Below are positions 1 to 5,149 of a stretch of 9,541 nt of DNA, piece after piece (positions within the stretch are counted from its first letter, which is position 1; each line of letters begins with the position of its first letter). The translations under genes and the position numbers were made by a program. The notes beneath the pieces are model-generated. The model was not told the DNA's origin and made no database searches. It worked only from the letters and a program-made list of their open reading frames with translations. Origin of the DNA: Planctomycetota bacterium (GTDB lineage: Bacteria > Planctomycetota > Phycisphaerae > UBA1845 > CAIVHJ01); contig JADFJZ010000019.1 of the NCBI GenBank assembly GCA_022565195.1, positions 1 to 9,541 of the forward strand, given 5' to 3'.

Positions 1-87
1 AGTACAGAAGTGGATTCAGCGTAGAATCGTTCAGTTTATTTTCGCGCGGATACTTAGTGGTCGTCGGGTTTGAACCGCCGGCGTCCG
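1..87. other. Left-edge non-coding stretch
   Basis: This stretch lies downstream of the larA-like gene, whose stop codon is at 88-90 on the minus strand. I see no ORF start, RNA gene, clear terminator stem or T-tract. It is slightly more AT-rich than the coding DNA that follows. Confidence 0.4.
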
Positions 88-1404
88 TCATTTCTTTTGG
101 GCCGCGAGCCAGTCCCCATTTTCCAGGCAGGGGATGACCATTGGCCCTTCCGGCAGCACGCAGACGCGGGGGGGGCGGGGGTTGCCGTTGGGGGCGGTCA
201 GGCGGGCGAGCAACTCGTTCAGCGCGCCGGCCGGCTTGAAGAGGGCGGCGGTGATCTGGTCGTCGGTCAGGCCGTCGGCGTAGACGTAGACGCTGGCCTT
301 CTGTTGAATGCGGGCCTGCACCTGGACCTGCCATTGGTCGTGGCAGGAGAAGCCGGGGGATTCCACCATTTCGAGAATCTTTTCCGGGCTGCCGGCCTCG
401 CGCAAGAGGCGGGCGTACTCGCCGTGGCCGGGGATGCCGTCGCGACACTCGGCCGCCATGACGATGGCGCCGCCGTCGCGGATGACCTCAGCCGCAGCGG
501 ACATGCCCTTGACCGACTGATAGAGGCTCTGGTCGAGCGGGTAGCCGGAGTTGCCGGTGACGACCACGTCGAACGGCTCGGGGACGGGGGCCATCGAGGC
601 GTCGCGGACGAAGGCGCAGCCGGCGGCGTGGGCCGCGAACAGCTCGCCCGCGAAGACGGCCGTGATGCGCTTGTCGCGGTTGAGGGCGACGTTGAGCAGA
701 AACGTGGGATCGGCCATGCGAGCGGCTTCGGCCATCTCCTGCCAGATGGGGTTGCCGTCGAGCACGCCCCACGTGGCGCGGGGATGACCGACCATGTCGG
801 CACCGTGGTTGCTGAACACGCTCTCGACGCCGGCAATGGAGGGCAGCACGCCCTTGGGCCCGCCGCTGAAGCCGGCGAAGAGGTGAGGCTCGATGAAGCC
901 GGTGAGGATCTTCACGTCGGCCTCCATGAACGTGCGGTTGACGCGCACGGGATGGCCGAGGCTTGTCGTGCCAAGCGAGACGAGATTGCCGTCGTCCCAG
1001 GCGTCGTGCTGGATGCAGCGATAGCGGTCGACGACACGGGCCCCGAGCATGGCGCGGAGTTCGTCCGGCGTCTGCCGGCGGTGGGTGCCGAGGGCGTTGA
1101 TGAGGGTGATCTGGCCGGTCGGGACGCCGGCATCCTCGAGTACGCCGAGCAGGACGGGGAGGATGCGGTCGTTCGGGGTGGCCCGCGTAATGTCGGTGTG
1201 GACGATGGCGACGCGGTCGGTCGGCTTGACGCAATCGCGCAGCGGCGGGGCGTTGATGGGCTGGGCGAGGGCGTCGCGGATGGCCGCAGACTCGTCGGGC
1301 AGGCCGGGGGCGTGACGCGGAGCGAGCACCACCGTATCGGCGGGAACGGTAACGTCGAGTCCGGCCTCGCCGTAAGCGAGTCGAACGGTCTTGGTGTCGG
1401 GCAT
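88..1404 (-). CDS. larA: LarA-family nickel-pincer nucleotide racemase/epimerase (DUF2088)
   Basis: The 438-residue product matches lactate racemase LarA in length and motifs. LarA enzymes use a nickel-pincer nucleotide (NPN/PTT) cofactor bound to a lysine to racemise or epimerise 2-hydroxyacids in the cytoplasm. Visible motifs are DITR (71-74), GTH (106-108), EPHLFAGFSGGPKG (172-185) and SNH (198-200). His108, His174, Lys184 and His200 fall at the same numbers as the catalytic/metal-binding His and pincer-binding Lys of Lactiplantibacillus plantarum LarA, so the active site looks intact. I chose ATG at 1404 over an in-frame upstream start because GGAGA (1413-1417, complement) sits 8 nt before it. 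No larB, larC or larE cofactor genes are in the window, so maturation must be encoded elsewhere. The substrate may not be lactate, since this family includes malate and sugar-acid epimerases. The gene is divergent from the membrane protein at 1575. Confidence 0.9.
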   Translation of the reverse strand: MPDTKTVRLAYGEAGLDVTVPADTVVLAPRHAPGLPDESAAIRDALAQPINAPPLRDCVKPTDRVAIVHTDITRATPNDRILPVLLGVLEDAGVPTGQITLINALGTHRRQTPDELRAMLGARVVDRYRCIQHDAWDDGNLVSLGTTSLGHPVRVNRTFMEADVKILTGFIEPHLFAGFSGGPKGVLPSIAGVESVFSNHGADMVGHPRATWGVLDGNPIWQEMAEAARMADPTFLLNVALNRDKRITAVFAGELFAAHAAGCAFVRDASMAPVPEPFDVVVTGNSGYPLDQSLYQSVKGMSAAAEVIRDGGAIVMAAECRDGIPGHGEYARLLREAGSPEKILEMVESPGFSCHDQWQVQVQARIQQKASVYVYADGLTDDQITAALFKPAGALNELLARLTAPNGNPRPPRVCVLPEGPMVIPCLENGDWLAAQKK

Positions 1405-1537
1405 CGTGTATGTCTCCGGTCCGCTCTCTGGTTGCGGGTCATGTCTAGGGTAGCGACGAACGCGAAGTTGTGCGAGCGCGCGGGCGTACACGCGCTCCCC
1501 TTCGGGTCGCCGCTAAACGATGTTCTCCCACAAGGTT

Positions 1538-1567
1538 TTGACACCGGCGCGACACCGTGAGCATAAT
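1538..1567 (+). promoter_or_regulatory. Sigma-70-like promoter of the zinc-ribbon membrane protein gene
   Basis: A perfect TTGACA -35 hexamer (1538-1543) is followed by an 18-nt spacer and CATAAT (1562-1567, five of six matches to TATAAT). Transcription should start near 1574, at or beside the ATG at 1575, which implies a leaderless or nearly leaderless mRNA. It lies in the gap divergent from larA. Confidence 0.6.
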
Positions 1568-1574
1568 GACATGC

Positions 1575-2555
1575 ATGACCTCTATCAGCGAACCGACCGC
1601 CGCCACAAGTTCGCCCGACTGGAGCATGATCCAGGAGGACATCCTCTGCCCGCTGTGCGAATACGACCTGAGGATGCTGACCGAGCCGCGGTGCCCGGAG
1701 TGCGGGTATCGGTTCGACTGGCCGGACGTGCTGGATCCCAGCCGCCGGCTGCACCGCTACCTCTTCGAGCATCATCCCGAACGCAACTGGTGGTCATTCT
1801 GGAAAACCGCCCTCGGCGGCCTGCGGCCGCGCAAATTCTGGGCATCACTGCAACCTGTTCAACCGTCAAGTGTGAAACGGTTGATCCTGTACTGGGGATT
1901 GATCGTGGGAGTGATGTTGTTTGGCCTGGGCGGACAATTCGGACGTGCGGTCATCAATACGCAAAAGGACCTTGTCAGGAACCGAGCGTGGTCGGAGGCG
2001 TATTTCAAGAGCGCCAGCCAGTGGAAGACGAGGGTACTGGCTCAACACGGATCCATCCAGGCCTACCTCGACAGCCAGTATCCAGAGCCTCCCGACATAC
2101 GATTCTTCCTATTAGTCTTGTCCTACGATGACTTCTTTCGTACGTTCCTGCCGGTGTTGGTGGGTTACCTTCTCTGGCCTTGGCTGACAATTCTCGCCTT
2201 ATTGGTGTTTCGCTGGTCCATGCGAAGCGCGAGGGTCAAAACGGCACATGTCATCCGTTGCGTGATCTACAGTTTCGATATCGGAATCTGGATCGGGCTG
2301 ACTGTCCTTGTGGCGACCGGAGCTGTCTACGTGGCCACCTCGTCGGCTGTGCTGATTCTGCCGCTTGAACCCGGCTTGGCGATCCTGTGCCTGTTGATGG
2401 GAGGGCATGCGGTCTATCGCCTATGGACTGCTTATCGAAAGTATCTCAAATTCAGTCACCCTTTCCTGACCATACTCGCGTCCCAAGGCATGGTTTTTCT
2501 CTTTCTCCTGTGGCTGATCCTCGAATGGCATCTGCGAGGCCGCATGCTGATTTAG
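1575..2555 (+). CDS. Zinc-ribbon multi-pass membrane protein, function unknown
   Basis: The 326-residue product starts with about 20 polar residues, then a double CxxC zinc ribbon (C25, C28, C40, C43; CPLC and CPECGYRFDW). About five hydrophobic segments follow, near residues 101-120, 192-213, 228-249, 258-279 and 297-317. A cytoplasmic zinc ribbon joined to transmembrane helices is common among uncharacterised planctomycete proteins, and I cannot name a function. The start is uncertain. The frame is open from GTG at 1557, with ATGs at 1566, 1575 and 1626. None has a well-placed Shine-Dalgarno, and a TTGACA/CATAAT promoter overlaps the first two, which favours 1575 as a leaderless start. The region after the zinc ribbon is rich in Trp, Arg and His (residues 55-90). 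It lies 89 bp before the next gene on the same strand. Confidence 0.75.
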   Translation: MTSISEPTAATSSPDWSMIQEDILCPLCEYDLRMLTEPRCPECGYRFDWPDVLDPSRRLHRYLFEHHPERNWWSFWKTALGGLRPRKFWASLQPVQPSSVKRLILYWGLIVGVMLFGLGGQFGRAVINTQKDLVRNRAWSEAYFKSASQWKTRVLAQHGSIQAYLDSQYPEPPDIRFFLLVLSYDDFFRTFLPVLVGYLLWPWLTILALLVFRWSMRSARVKTAHVIRCVIYSFDIGIWIGLTVLVATGAVYVATSSAVLILPLEPGLAILCLLMGGHAVYRLWTAYRKYLKFSHPFLTILASQGMVFLFLLWLILEWHLRGRMLI

Positions 2556-2644
2556 AATCTTCCTCCTATTAGCTTCCCTTGAGGCGTCGGTGCGCTATAT
2601 GATGACGTGTGGCGGTCGAACGCCGCTGGGCGGTAGGAATTCTC

Positions 2645-2938
2645 ATGATCCAATGTAGCGACTGTGAACTGTGCCAGCGCGGGGCGGATGGGGAGATGAT
2701 CTTCCTGTGCGACCCGTTCACCAACATCAAAGAGCCGGAGTGCCTGGCCAAGTGGCAACTGCTGCGGCTCAACACGCTGATCCAGCAGCACGAGCGGCTT
2801 CAGCAAGTCTACGATCGCCTCGCACCCATGCAGGAGAAGCTCTTCAACTACATGGAACGCGAAATCGACGAACAGGAAGATACGGAAAGCTGGAAACGCA
2901 GCCTCGACGAGGACGACGAGGACGAAAGCCCATACTGA
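2645..2938 (+). CDS. Small Cys-rich planctomycete-type conserved hypothetical protein
   Basis: The 97-residue product begins MIQCSDCELCQRG and has five cysteines (C4, C7, C10, C22, C33). The spacing suggests metal binding, possibly zinc or iron, but this is inference. Residues 34-80 look helical and probably coiled-coil (Leu/Gln/Glu rich), and the C-terminus is very acidic (88-94, nearly all Asp/Glu). I recognise the style (CSDCELC followed by CDPF.NIKEPECLAKWQL) as recurring in planctomycete genomes, but no function is known to me. ATG at 2645 is preferred over an upstream in-frame GTG at 2609 because AGGA (2635-2638) lies 6 nt before it and the Cys-rich motif starts at once. The cloverleaf repeat begins 7 nt after the stop codon. 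Confidence 0.75.
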   Translation: MIQCSDCELCQRGADGEMIFLCDPFTNIKEPECLAKWQLLRLNTLIQQHERLQQVYDRLAPMQEKLFNYMEREIDEQEDTESWKRSLDEDDEDESPY

Positions 2939-2945
2939 AAACACC

Positions 2946-3007
2946 CAAGGAGCCGCAGACTTTAGTCTGCGCGAGGCCTCGCGCGGGTTAAAACCCGCGG
3001 CTCCTTG
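2946..3007. repeat. 62-nt cloverleaf-like palindromic repeat
   Basis: An outer 9-bp stem, CAAGGAGCC (2946-2954) with GGCTCCTTG (2999-3007), encloses three directly abutting palindromes. These are GCAGAC-TTTA-GTCTGC (2955-2970), GCGAGGCCTCGC (2971-2982) and GCGGGTT-AA-AACCCGC (2983-2998). Every base belongs to one of the four arms, with no unpaired junction. It is not a tRNA: it has no anticodon arm or T-loop and is only 62 nt. Lying 7 nt after a stop codon, it could stabilise or end the upstream mRNA, although no U-tract follows. It most resembles a REP/BIME-type intergenic repeat. Confidence 0.8.
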
Positions 3008-3051
3008 AAAGAATCCGAGTATTCAGACAGAGCCTAAATCGCTCCTGTTCG

Positions 3052-3071
3052 CCACCAGCTTTAGCTGGTGG
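3052..3071. repeat. Hairpin with CTTTAG loop
   Basis: CCACCAGC (3052-3059) pairs perfectly with GCTGGTGG (3064-3071) around a TTTA tetraloop. It has the same loop as the first arm of the cloverleaf but a wholly different stem. An outer GTTC/GAAC pair (3047-3050 with 3077-3080) may extend it. Confidence 0.7.
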
Positions 3072-3098
3072 TTAGAGAACCTACAGATCACCCTCGAG

Positions 3099-3118
3099 CC
3101 GGACCCTTCAGGGTCCGG
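3099..3118. repeat. Hairpin with CTTCAG loop
   Basis: CCGGACCC (3099-3106) pairs perfectly with GGGTCCGG (3111-3118) around a TTCA tetraloop. It is another member of the constant-loop, variable-stem series. No T-tract follows on either strand, so it is not a standard terminator. Confidence 0.7.
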
Positions 3119-3176
3119 ACCATGCGCAGGTCGCCGAGACCGCAGTCCGCAGCCTTCACAACAAACTGCATCAGAT

Positions 3177-3259
3177 AGTTCGGGGGACATAATATGTATC
3201 TCTATCTCATACTGTGGCACGCTCGCTCGATAAGAGATAGGTATTATGTCCCCCGAACT
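3177..3259. mobile_element. Long-stem hairpin, probable REP/RAYT-type non-autonomous element
   Basis: An 18-bp perfect inverted repeat, AGTTCGGGGGACATAATA (3177-3194) with TATTATGTCCCCCGAACT (3242-3259), continues after a 2-nt mismatched step into TATCTCT/AGAGATA (3197-3203 with 3233-3239). This gives about 25 paired bases around a roughly 29-nt loop. The GGGGGACATAATA/TATTATGTCCCCC ends resemble sequences I recall flanking REP-associated tyrosine transposases (Y1_Tnp) in several phyla. No transposase ORF is present, so this would be a non-autonomous or remnant copy. The structure is seen directly; the family is inference. Confidence 0.55.
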
Positions 3260-3306
3260 GTCCCGGCGGAGACCCTGAAGGACTCGGCTCAAGGACATCC
3301 AAGGCC

Positions 3307-3335
3307 GAGTGTGCCCCGCCGGGCGGGGCGCACTC
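3307..3335. repeat. GC-rich 14-bp hairpin
   Basis: GAGTGTGCCCCGCC (3307-3320) pairs with GGCGGGGCGCACTC (3322-3335) with one G-T wobble and almost no loop. An alternative pairing of ACTCGGC (3282-3288) with GCCGAGT (3304-3310) would compete with it. Neither strand has a T-tract after the stem. Confidence 0.6.
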
Positions 3336-3424
3336 ATCCCTCGACGGCGGCCAGAGTACGAGGACACAGGGCGTGAACAACGTGTACGCCGGCTGAGGCA
3401 ACACGCGGCGCTTCACCAACTCGG

Positions 3425-3510
3425 CCTTGAGGTTGCGGAGCGTTGGGTTCGTTTGGCCAATACGCTTTTCGCCCATCCTCGCTGCCCGATCCGAATGTCA
3501 AAGAGCCAAC
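3425..3510 (-). repeat. Copy of a planctomycete dispersed repeat (GQTNPT/WPNEPN/AKRTQ signature)
   Basis: Read on the minus strand, the core GGCCAAACGAACCCAACG (3442-3459) gives GQTNPT, WPNEPN and LAKRTQ in its three frames. I recall that trio from spurious ORFs scattered through planctomycete genomes, where the same DNA repeat is annotated as small hypothetical proteins. The boundaries given are approximate. An 89-codon minus-strand ORF starting at 3476 contains it, but this looks repeat-derived and not a true gene. The family call rests on memory of the motif, not on a search. Confidence 0.45.
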
Positions 3511-3581
3511 CGCGTCGGCGCGCACCATCGCCGCGCAACCCCGGTCTGTTGTTATCACTTGCCGCGTGATCGATGACCGCA

Positions 3582-3600
3582 CGCGCGCCAATAGCGCGCG
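3582..3600. repeat. CGCGCGC hairpin
   Basis: CGCGCGC (3582-3588) and GCGCGCG (3594-3600) form a perfect 7-bp stem around CAATA. It lies about 45 bp beyond the stop codon of the dockerin gene. On that strand no T-tract follows, so a terminator role is unproven. Confidence 0.45.
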
Positions 3601-3640
3601 CCACAGCGCCGGCGGACGATGTGGGTACTGCATCCTGGTG

Positions 3641-3674
3641 CTGCTCAGTTACAGGATCCCCAATAGCTGAGCAG
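3641..3674 (-). repeat. Inverted repeat spanning the stop codon of the dockerin gene
   Basis: CTGCTCAG (3641-3648) and CTGAGCAG (3667-3674) are perfect 8-bp arms with an 18-nt loop. The stop codon of the dockerin gene (3645-3647) lies inside one arm. It could help protect the mRNA 3' end; no U-tract follows. Confidence 0.4.
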
Positions 3675-4622
3675 AATTACGAGATCAGCCGCGTCGATCG
3701 CGGCGTCACCAGTGAAGTTGCCGGGATGTGCTGGATTTACGCCCCAATGGCCGAGGAGCTCCGCCAGATCAAACGCGTTGACCAAGCCGTCCCCGTTGAA
3801 GTCGGCGGCGCAAGGATCACCCAGGACAAATCCAACCGCGAAATCGCCCCATAACACATTAACACCTGCTCCACCGTTGTTCTTCGGGCTGAGGTCGCGC
3901 AGAACAACCGTATCCGGGGTCAATGAACTATAGGTGAGGCCTGCTCCGAGATATTCAAAGCTGACTTGCGTGCTGTCTGGGGCATCCGGTTCTGAGTTGG
4001 TGATGTCGTCCGGGAGCGGATCCGAATCACCCGGATTCCAGAATGTCCGCGGCGAGCGGAGCCAACCCTCCTCCCATAGCTGAAAGAGATCATCCGGAAG
4101 TAGGCCTAGGTTATCATTCGAATACAATGCGAGCGCGATTCCAATTCGCTGCAGGTGGGCCTGGGCGAGTCTCAGTGATGTCGGCGTCGGCGTCGCCAAT
4201 GGTGGCTCGGTCTCAATCAATCCATCAAGAGTGAGCATGTTTATGAATTGACCACCGTTGTTCTCCTCAGTGTTGTCCTGGATGAATACTTCGTCCAGTG
4301 CGCAGCAGTCCTCAAGATTAAGCCAGGCGAAGCTGATCCGGGCGCTGTTCGGAGCGTTGGGCACCGAGTTGTCGATGGTGTCCGGCGGAGGATCGGAATC
4401 TCCGGGATGGTAGAAACACAGCGGATCAGAAACGTAATCGGGGAAGAGTTCGGCGGGATCATCGGGAGTCGCGCCTGGGTGGGCGTTGAGGAACAGCCCG
4501 AACCCGTTTTGCAGGCAGTGCATCCTCTCCCTGGCAATGTCGGAATTAGGAAGAACGTCACCCCCGCGAGGGTGTGCTGCGACTAAGAAGACAACGACAA
4601 ACCTACATAGTAGCGAACTCAT
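3645..4622 (-). CDS. Secreted protein with two H-X9-DG/pseudopilin-like repeats and a C-terminal dockerin
   Basis: The 325-residue product has a signal peptide (MSSLLCR, then FVVVFLVAA, likely cut near residue 16). Two related units follow. Unit one has PGDSDPPPD (73-81) and NNGG (121-124). Unit two starts with ALALYSNDNLGLLPDDL (163-179) and has PGDSDPLPD (197-205) and NNGG (248-251), then NVLWGDFAVGF, a degenerate form of the NVLFADGHV ending of planctomycete H-X9-DG proteins. The C-terminus (271-324) is a dockerin-like pair. Its first loop is a full DxNxDG calcium site (D274, N276, D278, D285) and its second is degenerate (N302, D306, D310, D313). It is probably exported and attached to a surface or protein partner through the dockerin; its substrate is unknown. 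ATG at 4622 is fixed by GGAGGT (4628-4633, complement) 5 nt upstream and by the signal peptide, although the frame is open upstream to 4706. It has its own promoter. Confidence 0.85.
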   Translation of the reverse strand: MSSLLCRFVVVFLVAAHPRGGDVLPNSDIARERMHCLQNGFGLFLNAHPGATPDDPAELFPDYVSDPLCFYHPGDSDPPPDTIDNSVPNAPNSARISFAWLNLEDCCALDEVFIQDNTEENNGGQFINMLTLDGLIETEPPLATPTPTSLRLAQAHLQRIGIALALYSNDNLGLLPDDLFQLWEEGWLRSPRTFWNPGDSDPLPDDITNSEPDAPDSTQVSFEYLGAGLTYSSLTPDTVVLRDLSPKNNGGAGVNVLWGDFAVGFVLGDPCAADFNGDGLVNAFDLAELLGHWGVNPAHPGNFTGDAAIDAADLVILLSYWGSCN

Positions 4623-4665
4623 AGGGCACCTCCACATGTTCGGATCTCCCGCATCCCGAGAGCAC

Positions 4666-4694
4666 ATTCTAGTCTCACGCGAGGCGTAGTTCAA
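4666..4694 (-). promoter_or_regulatory. Sigma-70-like promoter of the dockerin protein gene
   Basis: On the minus strand TTGAAC (4694-4689) is followed by a 17-nt spacer and TAGAAT (4671-4666). Each hexamer matches the consensus at five of six positions and the spacing is ideal. Transcription should start near 4659, giving a leader of about 37 nt that contains the GGAGGT site. Confidence 0.6.
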
Positions 4695-4752
4695 TTGTCC
4701 GGACATGCATTGTTAGAGTGGCCATTCTCACTCATGCCAAGCCCAGGTGGCC

Positions 4753-4849
4753 GGGTGGCCCATGTGCCCTTAAACATGGGGGATCCGAATCGAACGGCAG
4801 AGGCTGATCAGAACTCGGGTTCCCCAGATTGAAACAACCTGGGCCACCC
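4753..4849. mobile_element. 97-bp MITE-like element with 10-bp terminal inverted repeats
   Basis: GGGTGGCCCA (4753-4762) and TGGGCCACCC (4840-4849) are perfect inverted ends. Inside the left end CCCATGT (4759-4765) pairs with ACATGGG (4774-4780). Inside the right end CCCAG-a-TTG (4823-4831) pairs with CAA-c-CTGGG (4835-4843) with one mismatch. There is no ORF inside. Similar GGTGGCCCA-rich palindromes recur in planctomycete intergenic DNA as far as I recall. It lies between the dockerin promoter and the hicB promoter. Confidence 0.5.
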
Positions 4850-4896
4850 TGTCAATTGGGTTCGCAAGGACTTCATGGTCTGATTGGGTGCCGGTG

Positions 4897-4905
4897 TGGT
4901 ATAAT
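4897..4905 (+). promoter_or_regulatory. Extended -10 promoter before hicB remnant and pseudouridine synthase gene
   Basis: TGG-TATAAT (4897-4905) is a perfect extended -10 element (TGnTATAAT). No good -35 hexamer is seen 17-18 nt upstream, as expected for extended -10 promoters. Transcription would start near 4912, just before the AAGGAG site at 4916-4921, and probably reads through hicB into the pseudouridine synthase gene. Confidence 0.6.
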
Positions 4906-4928
4906 ACGTGGGTCGAAGGAGTGTCGAT

Positions 4929-5090
4929 ATGACCAACGAATTTACCGGGGTCTTCGAGCGAGATGGCGAGTGGTTCATCGGCTATTGCCCGGAGATCGCC
5001 GGCGCCAACGGCCAGGGCAGGACGATCGACGAGTGCCGAGAGAGCCTGGCGGCCGCCATCAAACTGATTCTCGAGGACCCGATGCCCTAA
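4929..5090 (+). pseudogene. hicB: Truncated/frameshifted HicB-family antitoxin remnant
   Basis: The 53-codon ORF matches the N-terminal HicB fold: FTGVFERDGEWFIGYCPEI (residues 4-22), then QGRTIDECRESLAAAIKLIL. HicB antitoxins neutralise HicA mRNA interferase and usually run to about 70 residues with an ending such as LEDRREDAL..VP.DA.REV. Here the frame stops right after LILED. The shifted frame that contains no stop reads DALSSQDASFREA from 5081, which resembles the missing tail. A loss of about 7 nt at 5079-5080, where RRE codons would be expected, explains this. No hicA is found on either side, so the gene is an orphan. ATG at 4929 has a strong RBS (AAGGAG, 4916-4921, 7 nt spacing) and a consensus extended -10, so the short protein may still be made. 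It could instead be a deliberately short HicB-like protein, but this seems less likely. Confidence 0.7.
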
Positions 5091-5149
5091 GTTCGCAGGA
5101 CGCTTCATTCCGCGAGGCCGGGCCGTTGAGGGTCGGAGATTTGTCGCCT

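Larger units (their letters stand above)
2939..3644. other. Gene-poor, repeat-rich intergenic region
   Basis: About 700 bp between the small Cys-rich gene and the stop of the dockerin gene. Short ORFs occur on both strands, but none has a credible RBS, domain or codon pattern. The region instead holds the cloverleaf repeat, CTTYAG-loop hairpins, an 83-bp long-stem hairpin, a GC-rich hairpin, a copy of a dispersed repeat and a CGCGCGC hairpin, all listed separately. It reads as a landing zone for non-autonomous repeats. Confidence 0.7.

Noticed and set aside
70..1560. 496-codon open frame on the plus strand opposite larA
   Set aside because: It is the antisense shadow of larA in high-GC DNA. 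The minus-strand frame has catalytic LarA motifs, an RBS and a proper length.
2579..2603. Possible promoter TTGAGG/TATGAT before the small Cys-rich gene
   Set aside because: The spacer is only 13 nt, too short for a sigma-70 promoter.
2946..3007. Cloverleaf as a tRNA or tRNA-like gene
   Set aside because: There is no 7-nt anticodon loop, TTCGANN T-loop or usual arm lengths, and no D-arm consensus.
2946..3259. CRISPR array among the clustered palindromes
   Set aside because: The hairpins have different stems and irregular spacing, with no identical direct repeats or unique spacers, and no cas genes nearby.
3207..3476. 89-codon minus-strand ORF in the repeat-rich gap
   Set aside because: It runs through the dispersed repeat, the GC-rich hairpin and one arm of the RAYT-like hairpin. 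It has no properly spaced RBS and no domain.
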